A DNA stretch of 64,000 bases from Progne subis subis (taxonomy: Eukaryota; Chordata; Aves; Passeriformes; Hirundinidae). The notes below the pieces were generated by a model. The model made no database searches and was not told the DNA's origin. It saw nothing but the letters and a program-made list of their open reading frames with translations. The position numbers and the translations under genes are program-made. Shown here piece by piece: positions 47,379 to 57,295 of this stretch. The stretch covers positions 1-64,000 of the forward strand of contig JAKJHU010001536.1 in the NCBI GenBank assembly GCA_022316685.1, given 5' to 3'. Every line of letters starts with the position of its first letter. Position 1 is the stretch's first letter.

Positions 47379-49146
47379 TCAATTTGTTGCCTCCTCTTCT
47401 TGAAAATAAATTTTTCTACATTTTTGGAACTTTTCATATATTTCTTTGGCATTCTCATGTTCGGATTCTTGACTCTCTATTACCATCATTTTGGTCTGTG
47501 TTTGACTGGTTGCTTTAGGGATCTGGATACTGGCTTGGACTGTGGAGGTAATCGTTCGAATTAGACAGGGGATTAGACAAGGTAAAAACATTAACCCCGT
47601 GATTGAGTAAATTATCATAAACCCAGCTTTCTTCCACCAATCCCCCCTAAATGACCAAAAACTATTCCACCAGTTGGTATCCATTAGAGGAGTCCACTCT
47701 TGATTTCCCACATAGGCTAGCTTTCGGATTTCTTTTGAGATGTTTTTAATTACTGCGCTTTTATCATCAATTTCTAAACAACATTCAGATGAATTAAACT
47801 TACCACAGATTCCTCCTTCATCTGCTAAAAGGTAGTCTACAGCAAGACGTATTTGGTATATTACAGCTCTTGTTTGTGTTAGTTGGTCAGTGATGTGGTC
47901 TAATGCGAGAGCTGTTCGGTTAGATACTATTTCTAGCACAGCCTGGAGCCTAATGATTCTATTTAACATGTAGATTGGAGTGCGATACCCCCAGGACCCG
48001 TCCTGTGCCCATGTAGCTGGTCCATAGGTTTTAATGATCTCTTCTGGGGTCCATATTTTTCCTTTCCATTTTTGGTCTCCACCAATTGTTAGAGTATCTC
48101 TTTTCTTTCGTTCGACTTTTCCCAGATTGTCATATACTGGGACTCCGAGGTGTGCTCCTAATCTCTTGGGTAATAGGAAGAAAGCTGGCTTTATGATCCC
48201 TATTGTACAGCTTCCCGACCAATCCCCAGGCAATTTTGTATAAGCAGTATCCCCACAGATCCAGAACAGGGGATTTGGAGCTTCCCAGTAATCTTCCCTA
48301 GTTTCAAAAGGTTGTTGCCAAAACCGAGACAGTTCTTTTATCCCCCAAAAAGGATTTATAGCTTTGTCAATACATTCATATAATTCATACCTCTCATTAT
48401 AGATACATTTTTCCGTGTTCTCAGTTGACCAATACTTGTTAGGCCCTTGGGGAACCCATTTAGCACTTAAGTTTATCACTATTATATACCTTTTACACAT
48501 TAATTTTCCTACACGGGTTTGATACCTGCTTCGTGTCCTCATGATACATTCTTCCCCAATGATTTTAGATTTGAGATCCCACTTCTCTCTTCCCCTTGTT
48601 CTTAGACTTTGTGTATTCTGTTCAGTCTGTTTCCTTTTTAGAATTTCTAGAGGGCTTAAGCTAATTCCTTCCCAGGGCCATATTTCAGACATTTGTGTAC
48701 CTCCACATATCCAGCACTCAGTTAAATTTAATTCTCGACTGATCCTTTCTACTAAGTCAATGAACAGGTTTTTTCCTGATGGGATGTCTAGGCTTTTTTC
48801 AAATTTTGTTGTCAACACTTTTTCTTTTGTTATATCCCTCAATCCTTTGTGATCTGCTTCAAAGCATAATCAAGTATCTCCTATAGGACATTTCCCAAAC
48901 AGGCGCTGTGCATAACTAGCTGTGGTTTTTTTTTGTGGTCCAATAAACTTTTCCATCCTCTTGGCAAGTATTCAACTGGGAATGGTCAAAGCAGTTTGGG
49001 TTCACGTTAGTACGGACCCTGAATAAGGATCTGAGATCCTCTCCATCATACACTGGATGGTAGCAGTTAGTACAGGCTTTTGTTTCATAGGTGTGCTTTA
49101 TGAACATCACCAGTACGATCCCTCCCAAGAGGCCGGTATGGGCCAT
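47379..49146 (-). pseudogene. env: env of the provirus, nearly open, two breaks
   Basis: The envelope precursor that would be cleaved into surface (SU) and transmembrane (TM) subunits. ATG at 49146 opens a frame with a hydrophobic signal sequence (LLGGIVLVMF) that ends at a TAG near 48916 after an A-homopolymer. The main frame then runs about 487 codons to the stop at 47379. Its first part is separated by one TGA near 48870. Visible features are several N-glycosylation sites, a basic cleavage site (RKKR) and, in TM, the leucine-rich segment before a CGKFNSSECC motif (CX7CC-like spacing) and a membrane span near the end (GFMIIYSITGLMF). No clearly hydrophobic fusion peptide follows the cleavage site, which resembles the ERV3-like Env type. 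The TM portion and most of SU are uninterrupted. Confidence 0.85.
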
Positions 49147-49845
49147 CCTTCCTGGATCTCTTGCTCCACCCGGCCTTGCCTCTTGGGGTGGAGAGGTCTC
49201 CTAAAGAACCCACTTACATGCTTCCACTTCCCTTCCCTATTAATTTAGTTGCCTTTAGAGAATGTTCTGTAGGAGATTTACCCTTTTTTTTTTTTTCTTC
49301 AAAAAAAAACTTTACACTTTTTTAATTTTTCTATTACTTAAATTTGTTCAAACTGCTACTTATAGAACTTAATAACTTTAAAATTAACATATAAAAATCT
49401 TAAACTTATTAAAATCACTATTTATAGAACCTAAACAATATTTAAACTTAATAAAAAAAAACCCTTATACTTTTTTCTATTACTTAAACTTATTTAAGTT
49501 GCTATTCATAAAACTTACAATTTAAAAATTATCATAAAAAAACCCCCTTAAACTTACTTAAATTCTTACTTATAAAAAAGACTTAAACTATATGTAAAAT
49601 TAATACAAAAAAAAAAAAAAAACACCTTATACCTTTTTTAATATATCTATTACTTAAACATATCTAAAATTGCTAATTACAAAAACTGACTTAGGTTTAC
49701 AGAAATTAACCCTTATTGTTCCCCCTCCCTCCCCTTTTTTGAGTCCGTTGATTATGGGAGAGGCAACTGAAACAAAAGGTTTCCACATTCTCTGTTATCT
49801 CTTATTTCTTTTTAAAGGCTAATTTCAAGTCTTTCGGGTGTGGTG
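49147..49845 (-). repeat. AT-rich degenerate repeat between pol and env
   Basis: The stretch is about 80% A+T. The phrase attacttaaa.ttatttaa.ttgct and cttataaa recurs four to five times between about 49290 and 49690 with homopolymer A runs. No frame is open. It separates the pol stop at 49846 from the env start by 0.7 kb, where gammaretroviruses normally have overlap. Confidence 0.7.
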
Positions 49846-52800
49846 TTACTGTCCACTCGGTTTCATCCGGTGAGGGTGCTGAACTCGGGCTCTCTCCAGG
49901 AGGGGTACTGGCCCTTTAACTCTGGTGATGTGGGTCCATCCTTTTTCCTCAGTGCGCACTGCTGTGTGAGTTGTTAACAGTACTTGGTAGGGACCTTCAA
50001 ACTTCGGGGTCAGCGGGGTATTAGTCCACGTTTTGATCAATACCCAGTCTCCAGGATTGATATTATGCACATTTGCATCCAAAGGGGAAGTTTGAGGAAG
50101 ATAGCCTTTCTTTCTGAGATTTTCTAGGGTTTGTCCAATGGTTTTAAGATATTTTCTAGTAATTTCCTCTCCTTCCAGGTAGTCTTTAGAACTATAAGGA
50201 GATAACAAAAAGGGAAGCCCAAATAACATTTCATATGGTGACACTCCTAGATCTGCTCGTGGCTGTGTTCTGATTCGTAGTAATGCCAGGGGTAAGCATT
50301 TAAGCCAATTTAGTTGAGTTTCTGCTATTAGTTTAGTCAGTACATTTTGAATGGTTTTGTTCATCCTTTCTACTCTGCCTGAGCTTTGGGGATGCCATGG
50401 GGTGTGTAACCTCCATTTTATCCCTAAGGCTTGTGTTACCTGTTGTAGAATTTGTGCTGTGAAATGTGGCCCTCTGTCTGAATCAACATTATTTATCAGC
50501 CCATACCGAGGGAGGATATCTTCTAATATGATTTTTGTTACTACTTCTGCTGTTTCCTTTTTTGTAGGGAATGCCTCTACCCAATGCGTAAGGTGATCTA
50601 TGATCACTAACAAGTGTTTGTAACCTTGGACAGGGGGGCATCTCAGTAAAATCAATTTGCACATTCTGGAAGGGCCTTAAGGCTAACTCCCTCCCTCCAG
50701 GCTCAGTTTTTCTCATAACTTTTTGATTGATTTTCTGACATATTATACATCCCTGAGTAACTGCTTTTGCTAATTCGTGTACTCCAACACATAGGTTTTC
50801 CCTTAGGAAATGGTCACATAACCCCTGGGTTCCCCAGTGGGTTAAATTATGTATTTCTGTAAGTATTTTTCTGGCTAGGGCTTTATTTAAGAATTTCCAT
50901 CCATCAGCTGTTAACCACACTCCGTGATCCCCCTGGTGTAATCCTAATTCTTTTATTGCTTTCTGCTCTTTTTCACTAAACACTTGCTCTATCCTTTCTT
51001 CTTCTTTTCTTGGTATTTTTTCTAATTTGAGGATTTTTACTGGTTCTCCTGGTTCTAAAGCTGCTTCTCTGGCTGTTTTATCAGCTAACTGGTTTCCCCT
51101 TATCTCGGGCATATCTCCCTTTTGATGTCCTTTTATGTGAACTACTGCAATTTCTACTGGTTTTTGTAAAGATTTTAACACTGACTTTATTAATTCTGTG
51201 TGTATTAAGTTTTTTCCCTTTGAATTTAAATATTCCCGTCCTTCCCAAATTTTCCCAAATGTGTGCACGATACCAAAGGCATATCTAGAGTCTGTGTAAA
51301 TGGTCCCTCGGTCATCTTTAAGTAAGTCTAGCCCTCTCTTTAGTGCATATATTTCACAGCACTGTGCTGACCAATTACTTGGTAACTTCCCCTTTTCTAA
51401 AACTTTCATTTTCTCTCCCTCAACCACAGAGTATCTGGGTGTTCTTTTCCCTTCCACCACTCGGGATGACCCATCTGTGAACAACACTCTCCCATATGGA
51501 AGGGGTGTATCCTCTAAATCTTCCCTTACTTTTGTCTGCATATCAATGAGTTCTAGGCAATGGTGTTCTATTTCTTCAGTGGGCTCACCAGAGAGAAATT
51601 GAGCTGGATTTAAGCTTTCGGATGTTGTTAGTTCTAGGTTATTTGAATTTATCAGTATAATTTCATATTTTAAGATTCTAGAATCTGTGAGCCACTTTTG
51701 AGCTCTTTGACTTAAAATTGTTTTCAAATCATGTGGAGTATGTATCTTTATCTTTCCCTGTAATGTTAACTTTTGAGCTTCTTCTATTAAAATAGCTGCA
51801 GCTGCGATGGCTTGGAGACAAGCCGGCCATCCCCTAGCAACCGGATCTAACAGTTTTGATAAAAATGCTACAGGTTTTCGGTATCCTCCCCATTCTTGGG
51901 TTAAAACTCCGTATGCTATCCCTTCTTCAGTGTTTACAAATAAATCAAACTCCTTTTTAAGATCTGGTAAGCTTAAAACTGGTGCTGAGGATAATTCTCT
52001 TTTAGATCCTGCAGCTGCCTCTCGTCACTCTCTGTCCAATTCATTGGTTCCTGGTCTATTAATTTATCATAAAGAAATTTGACCCCTTGAGTGTACTTAT
52101 CTATCCAGTGCTTGCAGTATCCAAACAGGCCTAGAAGTTTCCTTATGTCTCTCTTAGTTTTTGGAGGTCATATAGACACTATTCCTGAAATTCTTGCAGG
52201 GCTTAACCTTTACTCCCCTTTCCGATTATGTGTCCTAAATAAGTGACTTCAGTTTCTACAAACTGTAGTTTACTCTGAGATACTTTTAACCCCTTTTCTC
52301 CAAGAAAGTTTAGAAGTTGTATACTTACATCTTTAACTTCTTTTTCTGTCTCCCCTGATATTAATAAATCATCCACGTATTGCAAAATTTGAACTCCTTC
52401 TTTGGACTAAACTGTTCTAATAATGTCTCTAGGGCCTGTCCGAAGATATTTGGCGATTCCGTGTATCCCTGAGGTAACCGGGTCCACCTTAGCTGTTGTT
52501 TCCTTCCCCTGTCTGGATGTTCCCATTCAAAGGTGAACCAATCCCTACACTCTTCTGCTAGGGGACATGCCCAAAAAGCATCCTTTAAGTCTATCCCTGT
52601 GAACCAGGTATGCTCTCTTGGAATTTTACTCAGCAAGGTATAGGGGTTAGGTACTACGGGGTGTCAAGCAATAGTTCTTTTATTTATTTCTCTCAAATCC
52701 TGGACTAATATAAACTTTCCCTCATCTTTCTTTATGGCTAATATAGGGGTGTTATGAGGGGACATACATGGTTCTAAGATATTTTCTTTTAAAAGATGCT

Positions 52801-53350
52801 CAATTACTGAAGCTAGCCCTTTCTTTCCTTCTGGTGACATTGGGTATTGCTTAACTCTGATGGCAGGGTTATCTTTTTGCATTTCTATCTTAATGGGAGG
52901 GATATCTAAACACCCATATTTTCCCTCTGTAGTCCACACTTCTGGATTTATCTCTTGTATATCCCCTTGGGTCAGTTTCATGATATGCACAACCATTTTT
53001 CCATCTTTTGGATAACTCCTACCCCGAGCTGCACTTGTAAGTCTCTGCCTAGTAAATTGGTTTCTGTATGTGGTAAATAAAGAAAATCAGCTACACAGTG
53101 CTTTGAGTTCCCTTTAATCTCTACTCCTTCAACTATTAATGCTCGAAAGGGCCTCCCTTCAGCCCTAACACTTCACAAGTTTTGTCCCGATTTTTACCCC
53201 TGTTGGTAATTTCCTTAAACTCGATCTATCAGCTCCTGTGTCTACTAAGAATTCATATTCTTCACTTTGGGGACCCACATCAAAGTTTACTAGAGACTCA
53301 TCTTGTTGTTCTATTGGGTTCACTATTTTATAGAGCCTCTGACACCCCTA
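49846..53350 (-). pseudogene. pol: pro-pol of the provirus, broken
   Basis: Protease, reverse transcriptase, RNase H and integrase in order. The protease active-site motif LVDTGAD lies near 53230-53250, in frame with the UAG at 53348. A frameshift follows near 53185. RT starts near 52996 (VWTTEGKYG). It has a TGA at 52661, a frameshift just before the catalytic YVDD at 52368-52379, and further damage to about 51760. RNase H shows LFTDGSS, CEIYAL and YTDSRYAFG in a long frame to 50489. Integrase has its HHCC finger (THWG ... CIIC), IDFTEMP, a frameshift near 50630, then DSDRGPHFTAQ, HPQSSGRVERMN (the D,D-35-E triad) and a GPYQV tail. It ends at 49846. All catalytic residues I looked for are present. 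Confidence 0.9.
53348..53350 (-). other. In-frame UAG between gag and pol
   Basis: Minus-strand GAT TAG GGG TGT: the nucleocapsid frame continues without shift through this single UAG into the protease. This is the readthrough arrangement used by gammaretroviruses to make Gag-Pol. Confidence 0.85.
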
Positions 53351-55285
53351 ATCCTCCCCTTTCAGCACCCTCTCCAGGGCATCTTGCTCCTTTGCAATAG
53401 CTTCATCAAGTGATAATTTCTTACAATCCCTTTTTAAATGCCCTATTTCACCACAGTAATAACAAGTTCTATTCTCTCCTGGGTTACTTCTTTTTAAATT
53501 TACCCACGGTGGTACTATGGGTGACTTTGGTTCTTTAATGAAGGTCTTGGTCCTCCCTCACTAGATTTCCAGGGGGAGTTTTTCTGGTTTTCTGCTACTC
53601 CAGTACTTTCTCTTGCTACAGCTACCATAATGCGAGCCTTGGCTTTAGCTTTTTCTTCTTCTCTCCTCAGGTAAACTCTTAAGGTTTCTTTTAATAATTC
53701 ATTAATACTTTTCTCCTGCCAATCTTCAATTTTTTCTAATTTTCTCCGTATATCTGGCCATGACTTTGTTACAAACGGCACTTTTAGAATTACTTGTCCC
53801 TCAGGACTATCAGGGTCTATGCTTGAATATAATTGAAAATTTCTTTTAATCGATTTAGCCAAGTGGCAGGAGTCTCATCTTTTTCTTGGGACCCATCAAA
53901 AGCTAATTTAGTATTATTCCCTCTGGAGACAGATTCTCTTATACCTCTTACTATTAAGGACCTATAGTCTCTCATATTTGTCTTTCCTCTTCTCGATTTG
54001 GGTCCCACACTGGGTCAGTTATCGGTAATTTATGATCTCCAGGTGGCCCCAACCTATTTTCCCTTTCCCAGATTCTGATACTTGCTGTTCTGATCATTCG
54101 TATTTCTTCAGGGGAGAACAAGATGTTTAATATAGAATTTAACTCTCCCCATGTATAAACATTGGGCCCAAGGAATTGGTCTACCTGTGTGGCAAATACC
54201 TATGGGATCTTCAACTAAATTTCCTAGCTCCTTCTTAAATCCTCTTACTTCAGAGGCTGTTAATGGGGCATTTACAAATCCCACTCCTCCAATTACTCCT
54301 CCCATAGGCACTTCCCTGAGGGGAAAAAGTCTTTCTGGCTTTAAGGCTTTTGACCTTGTGTTACAATAGGGTCCTTCACTTACATTATTAACTGATAACA
54401 CTGTCTGAGTTAGGAATTCCTGGGGAATTCCAGGAGAACTGGATGACTCACAGGAGCCTGTAGGGGTTTTGGTTAACTCCCAAGTAGGGGGTGGCAGGGG
54501 AATTACTGTAGGTGAGGGGAGGTAGTAAAATCTGTAGGGGGAGAAACAGAGGATGGTACTGTGGGAGGAAGGGGGGCTAGGGAAGAGGTTGTGTTTTGGG
54601 AAACAGAAGGGGTTATAACTGGGGCTAAAGAACCTTGACTATTGGAAGAAGGTGGCAAAGGGGCTGTTGGGAGAGAAGGGGGAGAAGGTACTAAGGACTG
54701 GGGAGGAGAGGTGTTAAGGAGGGGTGATGATGGAACTACTGGGGGAAGAGGAGGAGAGGGTTCTGAAGGAGTTTGAGTTTGACTCGGGGAAGATAGTAGG
54801 GGAACTGGGACAGGATTTTGAGGGACTTGGGGCACTTCTGGGTAAATTGGAGGGGGTAAATGGTCTAAAGGGTCCCATCTTTGATTAGTTTCTGTTCTTT
54901 CCTCTTTCTGTTCTTTTCTTTCACACTTTTCTTTTTCTTTTAATTTGCAGACTTTTATATTCTCTTTACTCGTGGCTCTCTTTTGCCAACAAGCAGCATA
55001 AGCTAACTGGTTTACGTCTGGATCTTCCTGAGTTCTTAGGTAGTGGTTTAACTGATAGCACATCCACTCATCATGTGTTCCAAACCATGGCCACTCTCCT
55101 GGTAATTTTAATTTTGGCCAGACTTCTGTGCAATAAAACACCATTTTAACCTGATCTAGTCCTTTTGTGGCCTCTAAAGACTCCCATTTAGCTAAAAGTT
55201 GTTCTAAGGGACTACCGGGTGGAATACTCTTTACTTTGTTATTCTCCTTTTGGGATTTCTTTTTCTTACTAGTACATTGTCCCAT
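53351..55285 (-). pseudogene. gag: gag of the provirus, broken
   Basis: Starts at ATG 55285 with MGQC, a myristoylation signal, followed by a lysine-rich matrix start. Residues ~150-260 are proline-rich with a PPIY (PPxY) late-domain candidate. That frame ends at 54503. Capsid sequence (FPLREVP, then FVNAPLTASEV) continues in another frame at 54401-54108. Major-homology-like sequence (ETPATWLNRLKEIF) lies near 53830-53870, and the frame changes again at 53862. The C terminus has one CCHC zinc knuckle, CYYCGEIGHLKRDC, at 53423-53464. At least three frame changes make it non-functional. Confidence 0.88.
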
Positions 55286-56658
55286 TGTCTTTAAACTGAA
55301 AAAAAAATTTCAAAGGTGCCCTCTACTGACTGGCAACACAGGTTTTTTCAAGCAAAAAAAAAATTCTTCAGCTTTTCTCCCTTTACTTCAAATCTCCTGA
55401 CTTAATTCTTGAACACTTCAACATAAAACTCCTAAACTTTATGCTTTTCTACTCTTTCCTACACTTTTGCTTTCATTAGGGAACAAATTCTCTCTCTTTC
55501 TACTCACTTTCTCTAACCTTCCTCACTTTCTTGGACGCTCACACTTTACTTACCCCAGGGGCTCAGACTCTCTTCTGACCCCTTTGAGGTGAGTCCTAAT
55601 GACCTCATCCCCTATGTACCCCCGCGCCTTGCCTCACCCCTGAGACTCTGGACACGCTTTGCGGCGCACGACAGGGTCCCTAGTACTGGCATCCCCTTCC
55701 GGGCCTCAGGACCTTCCCACGCCTTAGCCCCCGCCGGGCCGGACACCTTCAGTCCGAACCCCGGACTAGACTGCCCTGTCACTAGTACCGTTCCCTCTTC
55801 ACTTTTGAAACGGAGGTAAGAGGTCAAGACTCCGCACGGGTTTACCTGGGGGGGTATCCCTTCCTTGTTGCCAAGGATCAACCCGAGCAGGGCCCGACCC
55901 CTTTCCCTTCCACCAGGACTGGCTTGACTACTTCTCCCCAGCGAAGTCGCCTCGGCAAGAGAGATGAGTGTGTGTGTGCAGGATGCCCGCCTTGCCTCTA
56001 CATTGACTCCCCACCCCGGTGTCCTCAGGCTATGGGTTTACGGCCTCCTCCCTGAGACCGCGGCAGCACACCCTCTCCGGTGCGTCTGGCTCAGTCCTGG
56101 GAAGCAGGGACTCTCATGAGCTCTCGGCACCCGCAGTGTCTGGGGACACCCTGTCAACCCTGGTACGGTTTTCCCGCCCCTCCAGGGACTCTAAACCCTC
56201 CTAGGCTACTCTAGCCTTTAAGGGGGGGGACTTGCCCCCAATGCGTGCCACTCACACTCTGTTTTCCCCTGCACGCCCAGGGGGGGGTCTTTCTGCCCCA
56301 ATGCGTGCCACTCACACTCTATTTTCCCCTGCACGCCCGGGGGGGGTCTTTCTGCCCCTAAGGAGACGCCTCACTCATTAGTTTCTCTCACTTCCCCCTT
56401 TTCCTGGTCGGCCCCCTCGCGGGAGTTTTGAAAACCGCAGTACCGAGGGTCCACACTCATTTCCGGGGGTCCGAGCCTGCCGGCCCCCGACTCTTTCACA
56501 CTCCCACTCGCACGTCTCCTTTACCCGCCTCCGGAATGCTCACCCTCCGGCGCTCCTCCTCGTTGCCGGTCCCAGGCTGCTCCCGCTTGTCCAGCTGTCC
56601 TGGAGGTCCGAAGGGCGAGCGGCCGTCCCGTCCTCGGTCCCTCTTCAGGCGTGGCCAG
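55286..56658 (-). other. Proviral leader, C/T-rich
   Basis: The untranslated leader between primer site and gag. It is 1.37 kb, long for this group. It contains a ~60-bp tandem repeat at about 56220-56350 and should hold the packaging signal and splice donor, which I could not locate confidently. Confidence 0.6.
56222..56355 (-). repeat. ~60-bp tandem repeat in the proviral leader
   Basis: 'ccaatgcgtgccactcacac' followed by 'tcttttcccctgcacgccc' occurs twice, each copy ended by a G run; a third unit is truncated after 'ctttctgcccc'. Confidence 0.85.
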
Positions 56659-56678
56659 ATCCCGTGGACGAGCCCCCA
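56659..56678 (-). promoter_or_regulatory. Primer binding site, tRNA-Pro type
   Basis: Minus strand TGGGGGCTCGTCCACGGGAT, six bases inside the 5' LTR. It agrees with the 3' end complement of tRNA-Pro except for two extra bases (AC) before CGGGAT or an equivalent indel. Confidence 0.8.
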
Positions 56679-56683
56679 AAAAT

Positions 56684-57295
56684 TGTTCTGGAAAAAAAAT
56701 AATAGTGTCAGAGACTTGCTGGTTTTGTATGTTTCTTTATTATCGAGCTTGGCCTTGGGGGAGAGCTTGCTTGCTCCCTTGGCAACGTGGCGGAGGAGGT
56801 ACACACAGCTTCACTTCACAGCAAAGCTGGGGACTCCCACCCCCCCTCACGGGCTTTTTCCCCTTGCCAGGGAGTCCGTTTCGCGTCGCTGATCAGGGGT
56901 CATCCAGTGATGGGGGGCTCCTTCTCAGGTCACGGCGACTAAATAAAGCTGCTTCGGCGGACCCCCGTACTTCTTGCACTAGTCTAAAATGTGACTACAG
57001 TCCTGGATGTTACTTTGGTTCCCTGCTTTTTAGAGTCTCTTGTTCTTGGGTTATTCCCAGAATTCCAGTGTTCTTTTATTTGCCTATTCAGACACTATCT
57101 GGCAAATGGGAGCAGAGATACAGGTAATAAGGTGAATTCTTAATTAACAAACAAGCAAATAAGGTAATAAATCAGTATTAAAACAGGAATAAGGCAAATT
57201 CTTTATACAGAAGCTAGCATTAACAATCTTAATAGAATTACTTAACAATTTAGTAACTAAAACATAGATTATTTGAATAGAATTTATTTATAACA
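56684..57295 (-). mobile_element. 5' LTR of the provirus
   Basis: Minus strand TGTTATAAAT to CCAGAACA, colinear with 46723-47339. Promoter and polyadenylation functions would reside here; AATAAA on the minus strand is near 56740. Confidence 0.9.

Larger units (their letters stand above)
46723..57295 (-). mobile_element. Gammaretrovirus-type endogenous provirus, 10.6 kb
   Basis: A complete proviral layout on the minus strand: 5' LTR (56684-57295), primer site, leader, gag, in-frame UAG, pro-pol, env, polypurine tract and 3' LTR (46723-47339). The tRNA-Pro-type primer site, single CCHC box, UAG between gag and pol, GPY-type integrase tail and a TM protein with a CX7CC-like motif all point to class I (gamma-like). 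Each gene carries at least one frameshift or stop, so this is a defective copy. The two flanking 5-mers (CAAAC and CTGCC) differ, so there is no target duplication. Confidence 0.92.

Noticed and set aside
51807..52082. 91-codon plus-strand frame inside pol
   Set aside because: Antisense to reverse transcriptase connection-domain sequence; a shadow of the minus-strand gene.
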